Below, piece by piece: positions 1 to 8,206 of a stretch of 64,000 bases of DNA. Location: positions 1 to 64,000 of the forward strand of contig NZ_JACVCV010000008.1 of NCBI RefSeq assembly GCF_017811155.1, given 5' to 3'. Position 1 is the first letter of the stretch. Every line of letters starts with the position of its first letter. The notes beneath the pieces are model-generated. The model was not told the DNA's origin and did not search any database. It worked only from the letters and a program-made list of their open reading frames with translations. A program made the translations under genes and the position numbers. This DNA comes from Lunatimonas salinarum. GTDB lineage: Bacteria; Bacteroidota; Bacteroidia; Cytophagales; Cyclobacteriaceae.

Positions 1-8
1 AGGTACTT

Positions 9-546
9 GGTGGTTCCCCACCCTTTGGACGTCAGTATGCTGTGCTACCTCATCCCCCCGATAGCTATCGAGGGCTGCCAGGCCTCAGTATCCAGCACTG
101 CGTGCGTCCCCTTCGCACTCCCGTGCTCGGGCATGTTCGTTGGAACCGGGGTTTGCAGTCTCGCTGCCTTGCCACCCCGCCCCCTGGCCCCTCACTAAAA
201 TCTTCCACTGGAAGATTTCTTTACGCTCGGTCCTCTCACGGCAAACCACCCCTGTGAAAAACAGGGGACTTGTTGGAACGAAGTGGAAATCCCGCCATAG
301 CGGGACTAACGCTTCGGAGCAGCCTGCCCTGACACGGTCAGGGTTACCCCCGCACGTAAGGGATGCTGAGAAATCAGCACACCCTCTGGAATATTATGGT
401 ATCTTCGATACCAGACGCCCATGCCGGGCACACACATCACCTATACGCAAGCAGGGGTTTCGTGCTTCGTAGGACAGGTAATTGGTAAATTTGAAGTTCA
501 GTTCTTCGTAGGAAGTTCAATGATAAAATTCCCTGCCTGCGTATAG
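9..546. repeat. Series of short palindromes/hairpins in a gene-free flank
   Basis: No coding region is supported here. The stretch carries many short perfect inverted repeats: 9-22 (5-bp stem), 59-70 (perfect palindrome CGATAGCTATCG), 198-218 (10-bp arms, 1-nt centre), 249-267 (7-bp stem, GAAAA loop), 290-305 (6-bp stem, CATA loop), 327-343 (7 bp, ACG loop), 364-379 (6 bp, GAAA loop), 397-413 (7 bp, TTC loop) and 417-429 (4 bp). A long-range inverted repeat pairs 441-456 with 531-546 with one mismatch and encloses two copies of TTCGTAGGA. Such a density suggests either a structured RNA or a pile-up of REP-like palindromes. The CCCCGATAGCTATCG core recurs at 21255-21269. Confidence 0.6.
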
Positions 547-641
547 CTGAGAACCGTTATCGCTCAGTGTAAAAAACCCGAGCATCAAAATGATATTAAA
601 AAAAAGTAAATTTATAACTAATAAATTATTAACTATCTGTA

Positions 642-1970
642 GTGACATCAGAATCGCAAAATATTGAGTTCAAAGTATCCTGGAGAGACGAATACCTAAA
701 ATGGATTTGTGGTTTTGCCAATGGCAATGGAGGTAAACTGTGTATTGGTATTGACGATAAAGGCAAGGTTACTGGTGTTGACAACCATAAAAAACTATTG
801 GAAGATTTGCCCAATAAGTTTCGGGATATTCTGGGCGTGTATGCGGAAGTGAACCTTCAAGAAGAAATGGACAATTACTATCTTGAAATTATTGTTCCAC
901 GGTATGATGTACCGATTTCTGTAAGAGGTAAATATTATGTGCGTACCGGAAGCACTCTTCAGGAAATAACTGGATTGGCTTTGAACGAATTTATTTTAAG
1001 AAGAACAGGAAAGACATGGGATGATATTCCTGAACAAAGGGCTTCCCTCAGTGACATTGATGAATCGAGCATTAAGCAATTTTTGTAAGATTCAAGGATC
1101 GTTAAACGAATAAATGTTGAAGACGATATCAGCATATCTAACTTGCTTGATAAATTGCGTTTGCTTGAAAATGGACATTTGAAAAGAGCAGCCATTGTCT
1201 TATTTGGAAAAGAGCCTGGGAAATTCTACCCGAACATGGCGGTTAAGATCGGTAAATTCGGGGAAACGGATGCCGACCTGAAATTTCATGAGGTAATAGA
1301 AGGTAATCTGATACAACTCAAAGACAGGATAGGAGAAATGCTTAACGCCAAGTTCTTCATTAACCCGATTGACTTTATGGGAATGCAAAGAGTGGAACTG
1401 GATGAATATCCAGTTGCTGCTGTCCGAGAGATGCTCCTCAATGCTTTAGTTCACCGGAACTATATGGGAGCACCCATACAAATTCGATTGTATGAGGATA
1501 ATTTCAGTGTTTGGAATGATGGCGGTTTGCCAGAAGGAATTTCCGAAGAAGATTTAAAGAAAGTACATCGATCGAAACCCAGAAACCCATTGCTTGCAGA
1601 TGTTTGTTTCAAAGCAGGCTATATTGACTCTTGGGGAAGGGGAACAATCAAAATCATTGAAGCTTGTAAAAATGCAGGGTTGCCTGAACCAGTTTTAAAA
1701 GAAGAACAAGGAGGATTCCTTAGCATGGTATTCAAAGACCGATTTACCGAAGAGCAGTTGAAGAAGGCCGGACTAAATGTAAGACAGATTGAAGTGATCC
1801 TGTACACTAAAAAATATGGAGAAATTACTAATTCGAAGTATCAGGAGATAGCTGATGTTTCAAAAGCAACGGCTACTAGAGACATTAAGGATTTAGAAAA
1901 CAAGGGGTTATTAAAAAATATTGGGACAAAGGGATCGAGTGCAATTTACAAACTAGGAGTTGGCTCATAG
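642..1970 (+). pseudogene. AlbA_2 / RecG-like ATP-binding regulator, broken by one in-frame stop
   Basis: The two open parts, 642-1088 and 1143-1970, lie in the same frame, and the 54 bases between them translate without further stops (DSRIVKRINVEDD...). Only a TAA at 1086-1088 interrupts, so a 442-codon gene has one nonsense codon at codon 149. It starts with GTG at 642; an in-frame TAA at 630-632 blocks any longer start. The N-terminal part is the Schlafen/AlbA_2 DNA-binding domain (EFKVSWRDEYLKWICGFAN, GGKLCIGIDD). The C-terminal part is the HATPase_c_4 domain (EMLLNALVHRNY, SWGRGTIKI) followed by a winged helix (ATATRDIKDLENKGLL). Family members are annotated as RecG-like helicases but act as regulators. 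The stop may be real decay or a sequencing error (AAA or CAA to TAA). Confidence 0.8.
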
Positions 1971-2009
1971 TTGGCTCAGTTGGCTCACAATGGGCTCAAG
2001 GTTGGCTCA
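1960..2009. repeat. TTGGCTCA micro-repeats at the gene end
   Basis: Five near-identical octamers follow each other: TTGGCTCA at 1960, 1971, 1980 and 2002, and TGGGCTCA at 1991. They begin inside the last codons of the AlbA_2-type gene and run past its TAG stop (1968-1970). Reading past that stop would stay open to the TAG at about 2060. Confidence 0.7.
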
Positions 2010-2044
2010 AGGATAAAACAAATGGAAGAATCAAATGAGCAGAA

Positions 2045-2453
2045 AAGAACACCGAGGCGATAGTCGAGTAGGTAAAGGGGAATCCCACCCCTAAACCTCT
2101 CACAGACAGGCAGTGAATCTCTCGATTGTTCATGATAGATTTGTTTTTAGTTGTATTCACGAATGCTTGGGCATTTCATACGGCTCTTATTATGCAGTCG
2201 GTTATAGTCAATTATACTAGACCAATTTGTAGCCCAGTTCCCAATGGTAGAACAGGTTTGGATAAGAAACGGTAACTTGTCTAAGCCATTTAACTGCCTT
2301 GACCTTGCTTCCTTTGAAGCTCTTGTACTTGTTCAAAATCCACCTGATCAATCGATGGTGTAGGTAATAAAACACCGATTTTAAACTTCTACGGCTTATT
2401 TTCCCATAGTATTGAATCCACTCTCGTATCTTTGGATTGATTTCATTTGAAAA
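2045..2453 (-). mobile_element. Group II intron remnant: maturase C-terminus plus 3' ribozyme end
   Basis: On the minus strand 2453-2217 encodes the C-terminal end of a group II intron reverse transcriptase/maturase, including WIQYYGKISRRSLKSVF, HHRLIRWILNKYKSFKGSK and YPNLFYHWELG, ending at a TAG at 2219-2217. This is the maturase (domain X) tail with its typical Y-G-K and W-L/NLF-H-W motifs. It is followed by sequence resembling intron domains V/VI: AAGAGCCGTATGA, then CTGTGAGAGG, ATTCCCC and a CTACTCGAC end near 2050-2065. An in-frame stop at 2456-2454 marks the 5' truncation, so the palm and finger domains are missing. The element cannot be autonomous. It points toward the left flank and lies directly beside the broken gene at 642-1970. 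Confidence 0.8.
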
Positions 2454-2726
2454 TCAAAAACGCATGGCTTGGACGGGCCAAATCTTTATAATGCTGCAAA
2501 TCCTCGAAACGTCCACAAGGGGAGAGACAAAAAATATGGTAGATCCGAAAAAGAATAGGAAAGTAAACATCGAAAATGCATGCCGTTCAGATGTTCCGCC
2601 GTACAAGCAATTTTTTGCAATTTCGCCGGGAGGTTTGAAAGGGAATCGCTGAAAAACTCTTACCTTCCTTCCTTGGTTAACAATAAGTAAATCCTCGGTA
2701 CTCCTACTTAAATTGAACGACTTCAG

Positions 2727-4637
2727 GTGAGGAACCACATCATTTCATCACTATTCTTTTTTTGGGGCTTGGCGTTGCTGTCGCCGACAGCAATTCAAGC
2801 AAAGGAATTGTCGCCTCCTTCCGTATTCGAGATTCAAGATGGTGAGTCCCAGTTTCGGATCAGTACTACAATGGATTTTCTGCTGGATACCGCCAACGAG
2901 TATTCGGTAGAAGATGTACAAGCACCTAAGGTTCAACGCCTGTTTCAAAAGGTTACGGATCCCCATATCCTGTATGATTTTTACGAATCCGCAATCTGGG
3001 TCCGGCTTACGATCAAAAACTCCCACAGCGCCTACGACAAGGCATGGTATTTTGAATCCTGGGGCTTTGATATCAGCCAAATCAATTTCTATTTCCCCAA
3101 TCCCGACGGCACATTTGAAGCCTACGAAGCCGGCTATGAACTGCCGTTTGGCAGTAGAAATATCCAACACAAAAACTTTATCTACCTGCTAGATTTAAGG
3201 CCGGGAGAGCAAAAAACGTATTACCTCAAAATCAAGAGAGACTACAACCTGCAATTCAGCTTTTATGTCAGGGCTAACGACCGGTCGCTAAACCACTCGT
3301 TAAATGAATACTTTTTGCTGGGTACCTACTATGGGGTGTTGATTCTTATTCTGACGTTCAACCTGTATTTATTTTTCAAACTTAAAGATTTGCTCTACCT
3401 CTATTTCCCATCGCTTATACTGGTTTACATCTTGTTTTCTCTCGGCAGAGACGGCTTGGGTTTTCAGTACTTCTGGCCCAATATGCCTTCGTTGAATAAA
3501 CTGAACAATCAATACCTCATCGAATTTTTCATTATCGTGACCACTCTCCTGTTTTCCAACCGGTTTGTTCAGAAATACACCAAGAGTGACCGGGTACTAA
3601 AATTCACCTATTGGGCCATTTCACTGAAGCTTCTCTTTTTCCTCAACCAACTTTTTGGGATTGAGTTACACTACATCACCTACTTGGTCATTACCATCTT
3701 GATTTTGCTGATCCCCTTTGCGTTTGGCATGCGGGAACTCCTAAAAGAAAAAATCCACTCTTGGTCTTATGTCTTCGCCTACGCATGCCTGTTTTTGGTG
3801 ATTATTTACACCTATTCCCGTAGCATCGAACTCTTCCAAAATGCGATCCTAAACTGGTACCTGGTGTATCCGGTAATTTTCCTGGAGATGCTTCTTTTCT
3901 CCTTTTCCATTTTTAATCAGATCAAGTTTTTGCAGGATGAAGCACTGCAGGCAAATGCGGAAAAAACGCTGATACTCGAGAAAAACAACCAACTCACCCA
4001 AGAGCTAAATAGCAAGCTGAAAGAAAAAGTAAAAGCCCGAACCGAAAAAATAGAGCGGATGGCGGCCGATTTGGCAACTAAAAACGATGAACTTCAGGAC
4101 AGCAACGCCAAGCTAGCAGACCTCAACAAAAGAGTCACCGAGATGAATCAATTGCTGCTGGAGAGGAATGCCGAATTGAAATCCTCGGTGGAGGAAATCA
4201 CCAAAAGCCTTGCCCTGATGAAAGGCCTTGGCTTTGAAGAATTCAAAAAAGTGTTCCCCGATAAAGAGACCTGCTTGAAGTTTCTGGCAGAGCTGAAATG
4301 GAAAGATGGGTACCGCTGCAAGAAATGTGAATACAAAAAATTCCAAGAGACAACCAACTTCAGCCGGCGGTGCAAAAATTGCAACTACCTCGAATCTCCC
4401 ACGGTATATACGCTTTTCAACAAACTCAAATTCCCCATAGAAAAGGCCTTCTATATCCTCTATCTCTCCAATAGAAAAGATGTAGACCTGACCTTAAATG
4501 AGCTCTCGGAAATTCTGGAACTCCGTAGGGAAACGTGCTGGGCATTCAAAAATAAGATCTCCCAGGCGATGGAAAAAGTCGGGCACAACAAAGAACTGAG
4601 CGGCTGGGAATCGTTGGCACTCGTGGAGTTGGAATAA
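2727..4637 (+). CDS. 7TMR-DISM sensor with C-terminal IS1595-type zinc ribbon
   Basis: Predicted membrane sensor of 636 aa. The GTG at 2727 is chosen because a signal peptide (MRNHIISSLFFFWGLALLSP...) begins there and an in-frame TAA lies at 2709. Residues about 30-170 look like the extracellular 7TMR-DISM sugar-binding-like domain, and about 190-395 hold seven hydrophobic helices. A long coiled coil follows (about 405-505). The tail (about 510-620) is not a kinase. It has C531/C534 and C549/C552 as C-x2-C-x14-C-x2-C, preceded by FPDKETCLKFLAELKW and followed by a helical segment, the signature of the N-terminal zinc ribbon of IS1595-family transposases. No DDE domain follows. It is convergent with the xylan operon, whose end lies 66 bp away, and is the only regulator-like gene beside it. 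A role in sensing and DNA binding is inference. Confidence 0.75.
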   Translation: MRNHIISSLFFFWGLALLSPTAIQAKELSPPSVFEIQDGESQFRISTTMDFLLDTANEYSVEDVQAPKVQRLFQKVTDPHILYDFYESAIWVRLTIKNSHSAYDKAWYFESWGFDISQINFYFPNPDGTFEAYEAGYELPFGSRNIQHKNFIYLLDLRPGEQKTYYLKIKRDYNLQFSFYVRANDRSLNHSLNEYFLLGTYYGVLILILTFNLYLFFKLKDLLYLYFPSLILVYILFSLGRDGLGFQYFWPNMPSLNKLNNQYLIEFFIIVTTLLFSNRFVQKYTKSDRVLKFTYWAISLKLLFFLNQLFGIELHYITYLVITILILLIPFAFGMRELLKEKIHSWSYVFAYACLFLVIIYTYSRSIELFQNAILNWYLVYPVIFLEMLLFSFSIFNQIKFLQDEALQANAEKTLILEKNNQLTQELNSKLKEKVKARTEKIERMAADLATKNDELQDSNAKLADLNKRVTEMNQLLLERNAELKSSVEEITKSLALMKGLGFEEFKKVFPDKETCLKFLAELKWKDGYRCKKCEYKKFQETTNFSRRCKNCNYLESPTVYTLFNKLKFPIEKAFYILYLSNRKDVDLTLNELSEILELRRETCWAFKNKISQAMEKVGHNKELSGWESLALVELE

Positions 4638-4703
4638 CTCGGGTTTAACCTTATGGTATTATCCGCATCGATGCCTTGCCTGACGCCATGATCCTATTGC
4701 TCC

Positions 4704-5813
4704 CTACTCCAATAATTGCTGTACGTCGCGATAGGCATCCTTAGGCTCCAACTGCTCATTCAATAGGAAAGGAAAATGCTTTCTTCCCGGCCTATCCAAC
4801 CAAGACGCATCATCTCCTATTCCCCAAAACGTCACTCCCGTAATCATATCGCTGTAGTCTAGCAGCACACTGAATATCTCCCGATAAGCTACCCGTTGCC
4901 TTAAGTTGAACGCATCGGTATAGATTTCAGACCCGGGCTCATTGTTTGATAAATAGACAGACAAGTCCAACTCGGTGATCTGTACCTCCACGCCTAGCCC
5001 TTTGAATAGCTCCAGGGTAGTCCGAAGATCCTGTATGGAAGTCCCTACGGACCAATGCCCTTGGAGACCCACGCCGTCTATAGGGATATTATTGTCCTTT
5101 AGCCTTTTGACCAAGTTGTAAATCTTATCCCTCTTCCAACTGAAAATGGCATTGTAGTCATTGTAAAAAAGCTTTGCGTCCGGGTCTGCCCTACGTGCAT
5201 AAACGAACGCAGAATCAATGTACGATTCCCCCATGATTTGGTACCAGGGTGAATCTTCCCTGTAGATTATCTGACCATTCGGATCCCAATCATATAAGGC
5301 TTCATTTACCACATCCCAAGAGTCAATACGCCCCTTATACCGGGTCATCACGGTAGTAATATGTTCTTCCAGTTGGTCTAGCGCTACTTCTTTGGACAAT
5401 AAATCACCATGTTCATCATAGAAAAACCAATCTGGCGTCTGCGAGTGCCAAGTCAGCGTATGCCCCCTTACCTTCAGATTATTTTCCAGGGCAAAATCAA
5501 CGATTCGGTCCGCATTGGTCCACGTATAGGCTCCTTTTACACGCTGTATGGCATCCGGCTTCATTACATTTTCGGCCGTCACACTGTTGAAGTGCTCCAA
5601 TAGGGTACTCCCATGAGGGGTTCGGGCGTCGGTATGTTCAGGAGTTATCGCAGCTCCAATAAAAAAATGATCTTTGAAAAGCTCCTTCAAAGGAACGTGT
5701 TGCCTCTCAACTCCTTCGGCGAGTTCCGGATCCGAATCATCGGTAGTAACACAGCTGACAAGCGATGCCGATAAGACTACGCAGATCCAAAAATAGTTGC
5801 GGTAATTGTGCAT
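4704..5813 (-). CDS. GH10 endo-1,4-beta-xylanase, lipoprotein
   Basis: Endo-xylanase cleaving internal beta-1,4 bonds of the xylan backbone; 369 aa. The start is placed at the ATG ending at 5813 because it opens a lipoprotein signal (MHNYRNYFWICVVLSASLVSC, lipobox Cys21); a longer in-frame reading to 5966 would run through a strong hairpin. GH10 hallmarks are present in order: VTAENVMKPD (about 78-87), GHTLTWHSQ (117-125), DVVNEAL with acid/base Glu171, FYNDYN (217-221), GLQGHW and ITELDL with nucleophile Glu281, then the C-terminal TFWGIGDDASWL. It is the last gene of the xylan locus, 149 bp after the GH43 stop with a 14-bp hairpin between. The lipid anchor suggests cell-surface display. Confidence 0.95.
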   Translation of the reverse strand: MHNYRNYFWICVVLSASLVSCVTTDDSDPELAEGVERQHVPLKELFKDHFFIGAAITPEHTDARTPHGSTLLEHFNSVTAENVMKPDAIQRVKGAYTWTNADRIVDFALENNLKVRGHTLTWHSQTPDWFFYDEHGDLLSKEVALDQLEEHITTVMTRYKGRIDSWDVVNEALYDWDPNGQIIYREDSPWYQIMGESYIDSAFVYARRADPDAKLFYNDYNAIFSWKRDKIYNLVKRLKDNNIPIDGVGLQGHWSVGTSIQDLRTTLELFKGLGVEVQITELDLSVYLSNNEPGSEIYTDAFNLRQRVAYREIFSVLLDYSDMITGVTFWGIGDDASWLDRPGRKHFPFLLNEQLEPKDAYRDVQQLLE

Positions 5814-5862
5814 TTGTTTATTATTTATCGTTGGGAAAGGGTCACATACTTTCCTAAAAGAA

Positions 5863-5895
5863 GCATTCAGTCTTGGATTAGCCAAGACTGAATGC
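5863..5895 (-). repeat. Perfect 14-bp hairpin between GH43 and GH10 genes
   Basis: GCATTCAGTCTTGG (5863-5876) pairs perfectly with 5882-5895 around the loop ATTAG. There is no T-run on the minus strand, so it is not a classic terminator. Inside a long operon it could protect or process the mRNA, or be a REP-type insertion. Confidence 0.7.
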
Positions 5896-5962
5896 CTGGC
5901 AGAAAGCGATATACTCAGTATAAAACCATCGTGCCAAATGTCAGGCAGACGGGAATCCTCGA

Positions 5963-8047
5963 TCAATAGTTGACTACATACTTCTTGATCACCCCTCGGT
6001 AATCACCGGTTACGATTGCACTGGAACTGTTACGCTCCACTGAAATTTTCACATTCGGATTATTTGAACTCGCTTCAATCTGGGGTGTCTTTCCCAGAGG
6101 CACGTTGGCATGAACCTCATAGCGTTCGTAGTCCAAGATTCCGTTTTCGTTCGTCGATCTCACCGGCACTTCGGGGAGTTGCAACGCTTGCCCATTTACG
6201 GAAATACGGACACTGGGAGATATCGGGCGCTCCAACTCCTTTCTTCTGGCGCTAAATCCCAATCCCAATAAATCAAATAATGGCTCCCCGTTGTCCGCTT
6301 CAGCCACCAGGAAGATTGCATGCTTTCTATCCAAGTCATCCACAAAGGACGACACGTCAATTTTGAATTTGGTAGCCTCTTGAGGAGTGTTGGCAGCTAC
6401 TTCTATCGTTCCAATCTTGGTGCCTTTCCATGTTTGGTTATCCCAAGGGCCGTCCAACCAAACATGCACCTTGAAAGCCTGTTTCGTCTTCGGTGTCAAA
6501 AACAAGTTAAACGCGGTTTGATTTCCTACCTTGGTTCCTTCAAACGCTTTCAAACCCAACTTATCCTCGGCTAATCCGCCAAACCCAAAGTACTTATACC
6601 CTATAATATGGCCATTTTTAACTTGGGTGATCGGCATGTGATTATCCCAAATATCCCAGGAGTCCTGTTGAATGCTGATATCGGAAAGATAGGAGGCATA
6701 TCCTGCAGAATAATACCGGTAGGGATCCAGTCCATATACATGAAACCCTTCGGAGGTCACCTCAGCTCCGGTATATTCCCGGCCTTGTTTATCTTTGGCG
6801 GTCCAAATCTTATTTTCAGCATAAGGGTCAAAAGCCCGAATACGAGCACCTCCGCCCTCAGCTACCGGCTTTTCATCTACTTCAATAACAACCGGTGCAA
6901 CTACCGCCTGACGCGCAAATCCGAAGCCCCTCGGAGGCTTGTGGTAAAAAGCATACCATTGGCCGTTGATCTCTTCAATACTTCCATGCGTGTTATGCCC
7001 TCCGTTAGTCAGGACAATCCCGCTTCCGTCTTGGTTTAGCACCGGACCTCTGGAATCCACCAACACACCTCCACTCTTCCATGGCCCAAGCGGTGAATCA
7101 CCCACTGCATATCGCAGCGTTGAGTTGGTACTGCTTACACCGTACTCTGGCCCGGAATACCCACTAAATACCGTAATGTATTTGTTCCCAACCTTTCGGA
7201 TAGAAGAGGCTTCAAAGAAATTGAAAGACCCTAAATCTTCGCCCGAATATATCGCAGGATAGGTGGTGCCCTCGGGGTCTCTCAACGCGCCGTATCTGCT
7301 GCTTGCCGGCAAAAAATAAGGTATGATTTCGGTCCCGGGACGCAGGCTATACATGGTATTTTGATCCAGCTCTGCCGCAAGCGATCTCTGAAATCCCCAA
7401 TATGCATAGGCTCTAAAGCCAATTTCGTAATCTGGGTCAGCAGGGTCCGTGACGTACTCTATAAAAACAGCGGGATCAAACCCCAAAATACTACCTGGCA
7501 ATGTATTGCGGCCGTCCTCGGTCAAATTGATCGGGGTGAACGGCCCATCAGGTCTATGGCCCTTCGCCACCATCGCCTCCCTACCCGGTCCGCGGCTGTG
7601 GGGATATAAGTAATATTCCTTCGTCCCATCCTTTCGCTTCACCTCTACCAAGTCAGGCGCGTACATGACGTCCCACTGACCGTCTATTTCATAGGTAAAA
7701 ATAGCCCCCTCGTCTCTCCATTGGGTCAGATCCTCCACTGGGGCCGACCACATGCGGATATCAGGTCCGCAATAACTGGCGAAACGCAAATCATGTGAAC
7801 CGATAATATATGCCCGGTATTTTCCCGGATTGTCCGGATCCTCAAATACGCGGGGTTCACCATCTGGTAGGTGCTCCCACAAGGGCAAATAGGGATTCCC
7901 GGGATGGGTGTGCACATATTTCCCGTCCCGCACCAAAGGCGCCAAATGGGTCTGTTGTCCCCACGCATGGGTCGCCAAAAGCCAGCCTAAACTGATGCAA
8001 CAAATGGAAACCACCCTCCATACAATCACATTTACGTTTCTTTCCAT
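5963..8047 (-). CDS. GH43-family glycosidase with C-terminal beta-sandwich region
   Basis: Exported protein of 694 aa with a Sec signal (about 1-30, ending THAWGQ). The first 430 residues match a five-bladed GH43-type propeller: RVFEDPD near residue 65 (putative base region), YIIGSHD, MYAPDLVEV, FFEASSIRKVGNKY (putative acid Glu) and a late NTHGSIEEINGQWYAFYH. The remaining 250 residues look like beta-sandwich modules: a CBM6-like segment of about 430-600 and a terminal all-beta stretch. In this locus the likely work is removal of arabinose or xylose side groups or cleavage of xylo-oligosaccharides. The exact GH43 subfamily and substrate cannot be told from sequence alone. It sits between two further glycosidase genes, all on the minus strand. 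Confidence 0.8.
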   Translation of the reverse strand: MERNVNVIVWRVVSICCISLGWLLATHAWGQQTHLAPLVRDGKYVHTHPGNPYLPLWEHLPDGEPRVFEDPDNPGKYRAYIIGSHDLRFASYCGPDIRMWSAPVEDLTQWRDEGAIFTYEIDGQWDVMYAPDLVEVKRKDGTKEYYLYPHSRGPGREAMVAKGHRPDGPFTPINLTEDGRNTLPGSILGFDPAVFIEYVTDPADPDYEIGFRAYAYWGFQRSLAAELDQNTMYSLRPGTEIIPYFLPASSRYGALRDPEGTTYPAIYSGEDLGSFNFFEASSIRKVGNKYITVFSGYSGPEYGVSSTNSTLRYAVGDSPLGPWKSGGVLVDSRGPVLNQDGSGIVLTNGGHNTHGSIEEINGQWYAFYHKPPRGFGFARQAVVAPVVIEVDEKPVAEGGGARIRAFDPYAENKIWTAKDKQGREYTGAEVTSEGFHVYGLDPYRYYSAGYASYLSDISIQQDSWDIWDNHMPITQVKNGHIIGYKYFGFGGLAEDKLGLKAFEGTKVGNQTAFNLFLTPKTKQAFKVHVWLDGPWDNQTWKGTKIGTIEVAANTPQEATKFKIDVSSFVDDLDRKHAIFLVAEADNGEPLFDLLGLGFSARRKELERPISPSVRISVNGQALQLPEVPVRSTNENGILDYERYEVHANVPLGKTPQIEASSNNPNVKISVERNSSSAIVTGDYRGVIKKYVVNY

Positions 8048-8206
8048 GGTATTAATAATTGGTTTTATCGGTTATCAGCCCGCCAATCGACGGACAAAAT
8101 GACTATTTTGCTTGCCCCCTAGGCGATCCGCAGGATACCTTCTACCCCTTAGATTGCGCGCATAGGTACCGGTTTCTTATTTCCCGTTGTGCACATCTCT
8201 GCGAGG

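Noticed and set aside
7-472. Three short open frames in the left flank read as possible genes
   Set aside because: They overlap each other, have low-complexity Pro/Cys/Arg-rich translations, match no family and run through the hairpin series.
2454-2726. Short frame beginning MISFENQKRMAWTGQIF and an alternative frame HGLDGPNLYNAANPRNVHKG
   Set aside because: Neither has a recognisable family or a good start; probably debris between the intron remnant and the sensor gene.
5814-5966. Longer N-terminus for the GH10 lipoprotein
   Set aside because: The extra 51 codons contain the 14-bp hairpin, have no homology and would hide the lipoprotein signal.
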